64,000 nucleotides of DNA from Salimicrobium humidisoli. GTDB lineage: Bacteria; Bacillota; Bacilli; Bacillales; Halobacillaceae. Positions 23,834 through 31,426 of this stretch are shown piece after piece. How positions within the stretch are numbered: position 1 is the stretch's first letter; the number at the start of each line of letters is the position of its first letter. Made by a program: the position numbers and the translations under genes. The stretch lies in NCBI RefSeq assembly GCF_002295105.1, contig NZ_NSGH01000001.1, positions 1 through 64,000 of the forward strand. The letters are read 5' to 3'. Under the pieces are notes generated by a model. The model saw nothing but the letters and a program-made list of their open reading frames with translations, was not told where the DNA came from and did not search any database.

Positions 23834-24349
23834 CTATTCCTTCAAAATTTTTACGTTCGCCAGTACGTTCAACGGATGACCGTCCACTTTTTTGATGATG
23901 GAGAGTCCTCCGTTCGTCTCAAGCACGACGGCTTCCACGAGGGAGAGCGAGCCGATCCCGTTCTGCCGCGCTACCTGCAGAACCTCGACTTCGGCGATAC
24001 GTGTTTTCCGCAAAGCTTCCGGATAAAATTCTCCTTCGTAAAAAAGCAGGACCGGCTGCGATTTGACCAGCTTCGCGAACGTTTTTGACCTCACGCTTAT
24101 CCACGTTACGAGGAACTGCAGCAGGTTAAGCAGGCCGAGTGCCAGAAAACCTTCGGCAAGCGATATGTCTTTCGTTATTAAAAACGAGCCCACGAGCGTA
24201 CCGAAAGCGACCGTGATGATCCAGTCGAATATATTGAACGTCGACGGGGTCCGTTTCCCCGTAAGCCGGAGGAGAAGAATGACGGAAGGGTAGATGATGA
24301 TTCCTTTTAATAGTATATTCCAGAGTTCGGTCCAGTTGTCGAAGAACAT
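23834..24349 (-). CDS. DUF421 (YetF-type) membrane protein
   Basis: A 171-aa protein with three membrane helices (IIIYPSVILLLRLTGKRTPS, FDWIITVAFGTLVGSFLI, LALGLLNLLQFLVTW). A cytoplasmic domain follows with VLLFYEGEFYPEALRKTRIA and EAVVLETNGGLSII. This is the YetF/DUF421 layout. Related proteins take part in spore germination-associated or membrane stress roles in bacilli, but no specific role is shown here. Confidence 0.8.
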   Translation of the reverse strand: MFFDNWTELWNILLKGIIIYPSVILLLRLTGKRTPSTFNIFDWIITVAFGTLVGSFLITKDISLAEGFLALGLLNLLQFLVTWISVRSKTFAKLVKSQPVLLFYEGEFYPEALRKTRIAEVEVLQVARQNGIGSLSLVEAVVLETNGGLSIIKKVDGHPLNVLANVKILKE

Positions 24350-24435
24350 AGTACATCTCCTTTTGATAAGTCATGCTCACGTATTTTTTCCATTCCCGTC
24401 TAAAAAGAAGAAAATCCGTATATTTCATGACAGAT

Positions 24436-24507
24436 AAAAAATCATGCAGTCTCTATCCGCCCCTCAGCGCTGAGCTGATACGACAAAGAGTACCGCATGA
24501 TTTTTTA
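24436..24507. terminator. Large inverted repeat, bidirectional terminator
   Basis: AAAAAATCATGC and GCATGATTTTTT form a 12-bp stem around a 48-base loop that itself contains CAGCGCTG. It lies between two minus-strand genes and ends the DUF1097 transcript. Confidence 0.65.
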
Positions 24508-24517
24508 TTTTTTCCCG

Positions 24518-25015
24518 TTATCGCAAAGCCTTCGCTTTCTTCTTTTCATCCCCGGCCAGAGCCTTGCCGGGGGCGAGTTTCCGGTAGAGCGCTGCAAACT
24601 TCATACCGAGTTCCGCACTGAAGAATCCGAGGAAGACACCGCACAACAGGGAAATCGTTATGACGGACCAGTCCCCGCCGGAAGCGAAAGTGGAGAAGGC
24701 TCCGACGAAGATTCCGGGTGTGTAGTTCATAGGTTTTACGGAACCGAGCAGGACCATAATCGTCGTGACGATACCGCTCAGTATTGCCATCCCGGCGGAA
24801 AAGTCGGCAGCCGAGGCGAGCACGAGAATGACCATGCCGCAGGCGACTCCCGTTATGTTCGTGATGGTGGCAGTGGCAAGCGCCCGCCATCTTCCTGTCC
24901 CTACCGCGAAAAACGTGGTGCATCCGGCAAATCCTGCCCAGATCAGCAGGCCGAACAGAGGTGCTATATATGTCCAAATTCCACTCAGCAGGCCGGTAGC
25001 CAGTGCAGTGGCCAT
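24518..25015 (-). CDS. DUF1097 family membrane protein
   Basis: A 165-aa protein with five hydrophobic segments and WTYIAPLFGLLIWAGFAGCT, CTTFFAVGTG and YTPGIFVGAFSTFA, as in DUF1097 proteins. It ends in a basic tail (DEKKKAKALR). ATG 25015 is preceded by AAGGAG at eight bases; longer starts lack a site. Function unknown. Confidence 0.75.
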   Translation of the reverse strand: MATALATGLLSGIWTYIAPLFGLLIWAGFAGCTTFFAVGTGRWRALATATITNITGVACGMVILVLASAADFSAGMAILSGIVTTIMVLLGSVKPMNYTPGIFVGAFSTFASGGDWSVITISLLCGVFLGFFSAELGMKFAALYRKLAPGKALAGDEKKKAKALR

Positions 25016-25250
25016 AGTTCTCATCTCCTTCTTTATCCAAACCGTAAATTGCTGATGCAAAACTATAATATATAACGCTTCCCTCCGGTTGTAAATCATT
25101 ATTTATTACACCTTCCGTCACGAAGAAAAAATAAATGGACGATATCGCACGGACCCCTGCCATGAAAGGAAAAAAACGGACGATGAATTATCGATGCAGA
25201 GGGAACGATTCGTTCTATTTAAAATAATCAGAAAAATAACACAATATCTA

Positions 25251-25279
25251 TTGACGTATCTTTAGTTACCTCCTATTCT
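25251..25279 (+). promoter_or_regulatory. SigA-type promoter of the dipeptidase/dehydrogenase operon
   Basis: TTGACG and TATTCT separated by exactly 17 bp, about 58 bases upstream of the ATG at 25337. Confidence 0.6.
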
Positions 25280-25296
25280 AGAGTTAATTCATATAT

Positions 25297-25311
25297 CGAA
25301 ATCGAATTTCG
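25297..25311 (+). promoter_or_regulatory. Probable IclR-type operator
   Basis: CGAAAT-CGA-ATTTCG is a perfect palindrome with a 3-bp centre. Its half-sites GAAAT and ATTTC match the known E. coli IclR consensus TGGAAATNATTTCCA. It lies about 18 bases downstream of the -10, where a bound repressor would block transcription. The IclR-family gene at 30400 is the last gene of the operon. Confidence 0.6.
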
Positions 25312-25336
25312 TATATTAGAAAAAGGTGGTGAAGTT

Positions 25337-27055
25337 ATGACCTTGTCAAAACCTCGCGTGCGCTACGGAATAGAAGATGCCATCCGGCCGGCCCAGGAAG
25401 TGATGAGTCCGGAACGGATCGGATCGTTCCGTATAACCAGTCTGAGTTTCTCCCGAAGTATTCTGCGACGCATGAAGAAGGAAAACTGGAAAGTGGAGCA
25501 GTCCCGGTTCAACTTGAACGGAGACGGGCACGGCGAAGCTGTTTATCATATAGAAACGTCTCACGGTACGTTTTCTTTCATAGCGGTTTCGCAGGATCTC
25601 GAGGAACATGAGCGCAGCGACCGGGTGATTTCCGAAAAATGGGATATTACGTTCGCTTTATGTGAAGGAGAGCTTTCCGAGGAGAAGATTGAGCACCTGA
25701 AGCAGGAACTTCCGAAACAGGAAGCGGGAAGAGGGACGGTCCAGGACCTCGTATGGTCGAGGGCGAACCGCAGCTCACGAATTTTCGACTATATTTTGAA
25801 GGCGCTTACAAAAGAACGGCAGCCAGATCCTGATTCGCTTGCCGAAGTCGGGTACATTCTGCGGACGACCGCTTTTTACGGGAACGGGAAGTTCGGACTG
25901 GCCCCATTTGAAAAAATGATGGAGGACCACCCTTTCGAAGGTGCTTTCCGGGCCCAGATGTTCGCTGCATTCATGCTGCGGCAGTTCAGTTTCGATATGG
26001 TCGAGCATATGGCCAGAAGCCGGAATCCGGACGCTCCTCCGCTCGACAGCCGTCTCAAACGTTATCTCGGTATCGGCAATGCCACGGGCCTCGGGATGGT
26101 ACCTTTTCTGATTTTCCACCCTAAACTGATTCATCAGTGGGTGTATTTGCGGGAACTGGCGCTGGCAAGGTCCAAAGTCGAGGAGATCACGCTTATGAAG
26201 GTGGACTCCCTGCTGGAGTGGCTGCGCCCGGCGATCGACTACTTCACTCACTATCCGGTGAAAGAGACGGGCATTTTTGAAAGCGGGGATACGATAGCGG
26301 AAGAATTGAGAACGGTCGAACGGGAACTGGTTCTCCTTAAAGAAGAGCTTCCGTTCCGGGAAGGGCGGCAGTGGGTTCCGTTCATAGAGAGCCTGCTCCC
26401 CGGACTGTCCGCGGAGACTCAGGAAGTTCTGAACTCCCTGATGATCGAAATCTATCCGGAGAAGAACGAGGAACTGGAAAACTATACGGTCGTCAGCGAA
26501 GAGATGGAGCTGGATCCTGCGATGAAAATAGGTCAGCTGCTGGCTCTTATCAAATATCAGTACGAATGGTGCTTCCAGTATGATTTCGCAAAGCGGGACG
26601 AGAAACATTTCTTCTGGTACCGCTCCATAGAAAAAGAAGAACCGCGCATCGCGGTACGGGGCGAGGAGCCGGGGGATGAACACGAGATGAGGATGAACAT
26701 CGCCGAGCTCGTCCAAAAGGTCACGGTGCTTTTGGAGGAGTGGAACCGGGAAGATAAAGTGGCGAAATTCATTTTCCGCTACCCGGAATTCAAAGGCGTC
26801 ATCCGCCGCGTCCAGTCCCTGGAAAACCACGACTATGCGGAGATCCACGGTAACCTGCTTCAAAAGGACATGATTCCTATTTATCTGATGAGATGCAAAC
26901 TGTCCTTTTTCGGCGGGGAACGGTTCGATCCGAAATCCAACCGGTGGGTGCGGATCACCCTCTTTCAGGGGGCGCCGTTAGTGGAAGATGTGGAAAACGA
27001 CGAACCGGTGGAATGGATGTTTCCGAAACTACCAGCATTGGAGGAAGAAGCATGA
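25337..27055 (+). CDS. Large hypothetical protein heading a catabolic operon
   Basis: A 572-aa soluble acidic protein, no signal peptide or membrane segment. I recognise no domain. Recurrent features are RIGSFRITSLSFSRSILRRM, SRANRSSRIFDYILKAL, a Gly-rich LGIGNATGLGMVPFLIFHPK at about 245, and RVQSLENHDYAEIHGNLLQK near the end. It overlaps the M19-like gene by ATGA, so both are translated together. Gene order with a dipeptidase-like protein, a DUF3726-like protein and an aldehyde dehydrogenase suggests a catabolic or accessory role. ATG 25337 has AAAAGGTGG. Confidence 0.6.
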   Translation: MTLSKPRVRYGIEDAIRPAQEVMSPERIGSFRITSLSFSRSILRRMKKENWKVEQSRFNLNGDGHGEAVYHIETSHGTFSFIAVSQDLEEHERSDRVISEKWDITFALCEGELSEEKIEHLKQELPKQEAGRGTVQDLVWSRANRSSRIFDYILKALTKERQPDPDSLAEVGYILRTTAFYGNGKFGLAPFEKMMEDHPFEGAFRAQMFAAFMLRQFSFDMVEHMARSRNPDAPPLDSRLKRYLGIGNATGLGMVPFLIFHPKLIHQWVYLRELALARSKVEEITLMKVDSLLEWLRPAIDYFTHYPVKETGIFESGDTIAEELRTVERELVLLKEELPFREGRQWVPFIESLLPGLSAETQEVLNSLMIEIYPEKNEELENYTVVSEEMELDPAMKIGQLLALIKYQYEWCFQYDFAKRDEKHFFWYRSIEKEEPRIAVRGEEPGDEHEMRMNIAELVQKVTVLLEEWNREDKVAKFIFRYPEFKGVIRRVQSLENHDYAEIHGNLLQKDMIPIYLMRCKLSFFGGERFDPKSNRWVRITLFQGAPLVEDVENDEPVEWMFPKLPALEEEA

Positions 27056-28068
27056 CGTTGATAAAAGAAGAAACGGCAACGGGAACGATGATGGTAATCG
27101 ATGGTCTGGAGCTGAGTAACTGGGACAGGGATTTTCTTCTGGAACTTCAAAAAGGCGGCGTCACCTGCGTGCACGCCTGCTGCGGGCTATGGGAGAACGC
27201 CCGGGAAACGTTGAGCAAAGTATCCGAGTGGTACCGGTTTTTCCGCGAGCATGACGATCTCGTTCTTCCCGTGAAAAGGGGAGAGGATATACGGAAGGCA
27301 CAGGATGAAGGAAAGATAGGCATCATTCTCGGTACGCAGAACACTTCCGCTCTGGAAGATGAACTCGGCCTCGTGGAAGTGTTCGAACAGCTCGGCATCA
27401 AGATCATGCAGCTGACGTACAACAACCAGAACCTGATTGGGAGCAGCTGCTACGAGGAAAACGATGCCGGTCTTTCGCGGTACGGTAAGCTCATCGTGGA
27501 GGAGATGAACCGGGTGGGTATGGTGATCGATCTTTCTCACGTCGGCGAACAGACCTCACTCGATGCCATCCGTCACAGCGAGCGGCCGGTCGCTATCACC
27601 CACGCCAACCCCGACTGGATTTATCCGAGCCGGAGGAACAAGTCGCGTGAGGTGCTGCAGGCGCTGAAAGATAATGGAGGCGTCCTCGGTCTCTGCGCCT
27701 ACCCGCACCTGATCAACGGACCGGAAACGAGTATCGATGAGTTCGTCGATCTGATCGTAGAGACGATCGATTTCATGGGCGTCGAGCACGTCGCCATCGG
27801 AACGGATCTGACCCTGAACATGTCCGACGATTTTCTCCACTGGATGAGGATGGGACGCTGGACGCACGACATGGACTACGGCGCAGGATCGAAAAGTAAC
27901 CCGTCCTGGCCGACGTGGCCGTCCTGGTTCAAGGGACCGGCCGACTTCCCGAATATATCCGACGCTTTACTGGACAGAGGGGTGAGCCGCGAAGATGTAG
28001 CATCCGTGATGGGCGGGAACTGGTATCGTTTCTTCGACGAAAGTTTCCGCCGCCAAAAGGAGATGTAA
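27052..28068 (+). CDS. M19 membrane-dipeptidase-like metallohydrolase lacking the N-terminal HxD motif
   Basis: A 338-aa protein of the renal dipeptidase (M19) fold. Seen: LSHVG (metal His), ITHANP (metal His), AIGTDLT (active-site Asp) and the C-terminal MGGNWYRFF. The first metal motif, DGHND in true dipeptidases, is VIDGLELSNWD here. The bridging Glu region reads ILGTQNTSALED. From memory, a similar subgroup (VIDGLxxxxW) occurs beside dimethylglycine-catabolism genes of Pseudomonas. It may therefore hydrolyse something other than a dipeptide or bind a single metal. ATG 27052 overlaps the previous stop. Confidence 0.75.
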   Translation: MTLIKEETATGTMMVIDGLELSNWDRDFLLELQKGGVTCVHACCGLWENARETLSKVSEWYRFFREHDDLVLPVKRGEDIRKAQDEGKIGIILGTQNTSALEDELGLVEVFEQLGIKIMQLTYNNQNLIGSSCYEENDAGLSRYGKLIVEEMNRVGMVIDLSHVGEQTSLDAIRHSERPVAITHANPDWIYPSRRNKSREVLQALKDNGGVLGLCAYPHLINGPETSIDEFVDLIVETIDFMGVEHVAIGTDLTLNMSDDFLHWMRMGRWTHDMDYGAGSKSNPSWPTWPSWFKGPADFPNISDALLDRGVSREDVASVMGGNWYRFFDESFRRQKEM

Positions 28069-28070
28069 GT

Positions 28071-28844
28071 ATGAGAGTAACATTTCAGGAACTGTTTGAT
28101 TTATGCCGGAAGGTGCTCGATTCATGCGGACTGCCGGACGGGTGCCGGGAAGACTGTGCGGAGCTGATCACCTGGTCCGAATGTGTCGGGTACGGCGGGA
28201 TGAAAGTACTGTGTGAGGACATCGACAGGCTGAAAGCGCGGGAGATCCACCAGATCGACTACAGGGATGTGACGGAAGAACTTATAGAAGTGGAGGGGGC
28301 GGGATTTCCGGATTACGTACTCGCCAAGATCTCCCTCGACCTTGTCGAGTCTCAGATAAGTTACCGTCCGCAGACGGTGCACGGGGTGATCCGCTCCTCG
28401 AGACCGACGGCCCTTCTCTGTTATGAAGCCGTCCGGATAGCCAAGCGGGGCAAAGGGGGGCTCGTTCACTGGAAAGAGGGAGGGGAATCCTGGTGGGCTT
28501 TCGCGTTCCCGGGAGACGCCCATCCGATCGTCATGAGCGGGGAGGCGGTCCACGACTCCCTGCCGGCCTGTCATCACATTACGGAGGAGTCCTATGACTA
28601 TATTCTGCAGGCGACGACGGAAAGGAAAGATTTGAAAAAAGCGGTGAACAGCATTCTTGATAACGAAACGTTCGACCGGCTCATATCCTATGAAGAGCAC
28701 GAGCACGTGTGGAACGAGTCCCGGAGAGAAGGGGCTCTCGTAGACGAAGGACAGTGGAAGATACTGAGTGAAGAAGCGAAAAACGTACTGGTGGAATCGT
28801 CGGAGCGTTCGAGACTATTCGGAACGGGCGATCAGGCCAGGTAA
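28071..28844 (+). CDS. DUF3726-like protein
   Basis: A 257-aa soluble protein. The N-terminus (FQELFDLCRKVLDSCGLPDG, then CAELITWSECVGYGGM) looks like DUF3726, and also like the N-terminal helices of the Ldh_2 malate/lactate dehydrogenase fold. The rest is unassigned. It starts two bases after the M19-like stop with AAAAGGAGATG. Expected to work with its operon neighbours; reaction unknown. The family call is tentative. Confidence 0.45.
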   Translation: MRVTFQELFDLCRKVLDSCGLPDGCREDCAELITWSECVGYGGMKVLCEDIDRLKAREIHQIDYRDVTEELIEVEGAGFPDYVLAKISLDLVESQISYRPQTVHGVIRSSRPTALLCYEAVRIAKRGKGGLVHWKEGGESWWAFAFPGDAHPIVMSGEAVHDSLPACHHITEESYDYILQATTERKDLKKAVNSILDNETFDRLISYEEHEHVWNESRREGALVDEGQWKILSEEAKNVLVESSERSRLFGTGDQAR

Positions 28845-28865
28845 TACCGAAGGAGGATATATAAT

Positions 28866-30332
28866 ATGGCACTTACAAAAACACAGGAACTGCAGAACTA
28901 CATCGGAGGACAATGGGTCACACCGAGCAGCGACGACACGTTCGAAGATACCAATCCGGCGGACACAAGAGAAGTGCTCGCCATCGTCAGGCAGTCCAAT
29001 GAGAGTGATGCGGATGCAGCTATCGAAGCGGCTGCCGGGGCAGAAGCTTCCTGGAAGAACACGCCGGCTCCGGCCAGGGGCGGATATTTGAACAAGCTTG
29101 CAGAACAGATGCGCGAGCGTCAGGAAGATCTCACCCGCGCCATCGTCCAGGAGATGGGCAAGACGTATAACGAAGCGAAAAAAGAAGTGCTGTTCGCAGC
29201 CGGCATCGCCGACTTTTATGCAGCGGAAGGACGGAGAATCACCGGTAAAGTCATCCCTGCCGATATGGAGAACATCCAGATCCAGACAGTACCGGAACCG
29301 CTCGGCGTCGCACTTATCGTAACACCGTGGAACTTCCCGCTTTCGATTCCGACGTGGAAGATCGCCCCGGCTGTCGCCGCAGGGAACACGGTCGTATTGA
29401 AAACGTCCTCGGAGACACCACTTCTCGGGAAGATGTTCATGGAAATGATAGAAGCGTCCGGGTTCCCTGCAGGGGTCGTCAACCAGGTGATCGGACCCGG
29501 CAGGCTCGTAAGCCATATGATTGACCATCCGTCCGTGGACGCGGTATCCTTCACAGGGTCCAACCCGGTAGGAAAGAAAATCTACGAACAGGCCAACAAG
29601 CACATGAAACGTGTCCACATGGAAATGGGCGGAAAGAACCCGCTCCTCGTACTGAGCGACGCGGACCTTGACGAGGCAGTGGATGTAGCTGTGAAAGGAA
29701 GTCTCGGCCAGACGGGTCAGGCGTGTACGGCTACAGGCAGAGTGATCGTCGAAGAGGCGGTCTACGATGAATTTGTACAGAAGGTTAAAGCGGAAGTGGA
29801 GAAATTCAAACTCGGAAGCGGCCTGGATGAACAGGTGCACATGGGACCTCAGGTAAGCGACTCGGAGAAGCAGTCCACGCTTGAGCTGATCAACAGCGCC
29901 GTCGAGGAAGGTGCCGAGCTGCTCGTCGGAGGAAGTGCTCCGTCCGGTGAGGAATACGAGCACGGACATTTCGTACAGCCGACTCTCCTCGCCGGAGTAA
30001 CGAGAGAGATGAGGATTGCGCACGAGGAAGAGTTCGGTCCGGTCATCTCGGTTATGAAAGCGTCGGACCTGGATGAAGCCATCGAGATTGCCAATGACAC
30101 GGACTTCGGTCTGACGGCTTCCGTCTGCACGAACGACTCCAACAGCATGACGAGAGCCCTCAATGAAATCGAAGCCGGGCTCGTCAAAGCGAACATGCCG
30201 ACGACGGGCACGTTCTTCCAGGCACCGTTCGGCGGGTACAAGCAATCCGGTTCCGGATCATTCAAGGAGCTGGGCCGTGAGGGTATGGACTTCTTCACGA
30301 AAACGAAAACGAAATATATCAAGACGAAGTAA
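28866..30332 (+). CDS. NAD(P)-dependent aldehyde dehydrogenase
   Basis: A 488-aa aldehyde dehydrogenase of normal length. The substrate tunnel motif TPWNFPLSIPTWKIAPAVAA is at about 158, cofactor site SFTGSNPVGKKI, general base Glu in MEMGGKNPLLV (about 255), and nucleophile Cys in GQTGQACTATGR (about 289). The C-terminal region GGYKQSGSG fits too. The GQACTATGR context recalls alpha-ketoglutarate-semialdehyde-type enzymes. It probably oxidises an aldehyde made by the upstream enzymes. AAGGAGGA precedes ATG 28866. Confidence 0.9.
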   Translation: MALTKTQELQNYIGGQWVTPSSDDTFEDTNPADTREVLAIVRQSNESDADAAIEAAAGAEASWKNTPAPARGGYLNKLAEQMRERQEDLTRAIVQEMGKTYNEAKKEVLFAAGIADFYAAEGRRITGKVIPADMENIQIQTVPEPLGVALIVTPWNFPLSIPTWKIAPAVAAGNTVVLKTSSETPLLGKMFMEMIEASGFPAGVVNQVIGPGRLVSHMIDHPSVDAVSFTGSNPVGKKIYEQANKHMKRVHMEMGGKNPLLVLSDADLDEAVDVAVKGSLGQTGQACTATGRVIVEEAVYDEFVQKVKAEVEKFKLGSGLDEQVHMGPQVSDSEKQSTLELINSAVEEGAELLVGGSAPSGEEYEHGHFVQPTLLAGVTREMRIAHEEEFGPVISVMKASDLDEAIEIANDTDFGLTASVCTNDSNSMTRALNEIEAGLVKANMPTTGTFFQAPFGGYKQSGSGSFKELGREGMDFFTKTKTKYIKTK

Positions 30333-30337
30333 GAGTG

Positions 30338-30369
30338 ACTCACGATAAGGGTGTTCCCTTGTCGTGAGT
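30338..30369 (+). terminator. Stem-loop between aldehyde dehydrogenase and iclR-like gene
   Basis: ACTCACGA and TCGTGAGT with inner AGGG/CCCT form a strong hairpin but no T-tract follows. It may attenuate rather than end transcription into the regulator gene. Confidence 0.5.
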
Positions 30370-30399
30370 ACTATTCATTTAACGGAAGAAGGTGAGTAT

Positions 30400-31137
30400 A
30401 TGACGACAAAACCGGCACATTCTACGACAGTGCTCAGAGCGATCCATATCATCAACGTGTTATCGGAATCAAGAGGACCTCAGAGTATCAGTGACATCAG
30501 TGAGCAGCTGGGCTATTCCCAGACCGTCGTCCACCGCCTGCTGCAGACGTTGAAATCGGAAGGGCTCGTCATCCAGGATTCCAAATCGAAATTGTATTCC
30601 CTCGGGTCCGCATTTTTGAGCTATGCGAATAAACTGCTGGCGGATATGCCGCTCGCTCCCGTCATCGACCCGTGGCTGACGGAATTAAGGGATGCGACGA
30701 AAGAGACGGTCGGCTTCTATGTCCCGGCCGGGCAGTACCGGGTCTGTACCATTGAACACGAAAGTCAGGAAGAAATCCGCAGATCCGTCGGCGTCGGCAA
30801 ACGGCTCCCGGTGTATAAGGGAGCAAGCGGCCGGGCCATCCTTGCATTCGAGCCGAAAGACATTCAGGAAAAAATAATACAAACGCTTCCCGAAGAAGAG
30901 CGGGAGGATCTTGTATATAAGCTCGAACAGACCGCAAGAGACGGATTCGCCACGAATGAAGGGGAAATCAGTGCGAACGTATCCGCCTTATCGGCTCCGG
31001 TCCTGGACCACAAGGAGCGGGTCATCGGAGCTATGTCGATTTCGGGTCCTTCTTTCCGGTGGAACAGGGAAACGATGCAGGAGTATATACCGCAGCTGCT
31101 GAAAGCGACCGCGGAAATTACGGATTCGCTGCGATAA
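30400..31137 (+). CDS. IclR-family transcriptional regulator
   Basis: A 245-aa IclR protein. The N-terminal winged helix has LRAIHIINVLSESRGPQSIS, DISEQLGYSQTVVHRLLQTL as recognition helix and GLVIQDSKSKLYSLGS as wing. The effector domain has RRSVGVGKRLPVYKGASGRA and GEISANVSALSAPVLD. ATG 30400 has GAAGGTGAG. Last gene of the operon; likely repressor or activator of the operon through the palindrome at 25297, responding to a pathway intermediate. Confidence 0.9.
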   Translation: MTTKPAHSTTVLRAIHIINVLSESRGPQSISDISEQLGYSQTVVHRLLQTLKSEGLVIQDSKSKLYSLGSAFLSYANKLLADMPLAPVIDPWLTELRDATKETVGFYVPAGQYRVCTIEHESQEEIRRSVGVGKRLPVYKGASGRAILAFEPKDIQEKIIQTLPEEEREDLVYKLEQTARDGFATNEGEISANVSALSAPVLDHKERVIGAMSISGPSFRWNRETMQEYIPQLLKATAEITDSLR

Positions 31138-31153
31138 TAGAATATATTGAATC

Positions 31154-31193
31154 GGGCGCGGGGGCATCTTTCTATTATAAGGTGTCCCCGTGC
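31154..31193 (+). terminator. Possible terminator after iclR-like gene
   Basis: GGCGCGGGGGCA and TGTCCCCGTGCC pair around a 15-base AT-rich loop. The following sequence is only moderately T-rich (GTAATTTTACC). Confidence 0.5.
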
Positions 31194-31323
31194 CGTAATT
31201 TTACCCTGTACAGTTGTCTGAACAATCAGAATAATAACTTGACAGACGTAATCGCTCACTTTACGCTAATGGTAGCCGGTCTCCGGAACGAGACTCAATT
31301 TTTTTGAAAGTTTATGAATGCGA

Positions 31324-31362
31324 TTTCAAAAAGTTTTACGTTTTCTTAACAGCAGCTTCAAC
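31324..31362 (+). promoter_or_regulatory. Pho box (PhoP binding site) of the alkaline phosphatase gene
   Basis: Four TT-rich hexamers start at 31324, 31335, 31346 and 31357, i.e. every 11 bp: TTTCAA, TTTACG, TTAACA, TTCAAC. Bacillus PhoP sites are direct repeats of TT(A/C/T)A(A/C/T)A with about 5-bp gaps, so both sequence and period fit. A further TTACAT follows at 31369. Confidence 0.7.
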
Positions 31363-31426
31363 CGCCTATTACATTGTACCTGTATCATTCCGGATGACTC
31401 GTTAATAAGGATGGGGAGGAATGGAA

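Noticed and set aside
25775-26863. Minus-strand open frame (362 codons) opposite the 572-aa protein
   Set aside because: Phe/His/Arg-rich translation without domains or ribosome site, mirror of an acidic plus-strand protein. Operon structure supports the plus strand.
28815-30245. Long minus-strand open frame (476 codons) opposite aldehyde dehydrogenase
   Set aside because: The plus-strand frame has all catalytic motifs of aldehyde dehydrogenase. The antisense frame has no recognisable domain or ribosome site and arises from GC-rich codon choice.
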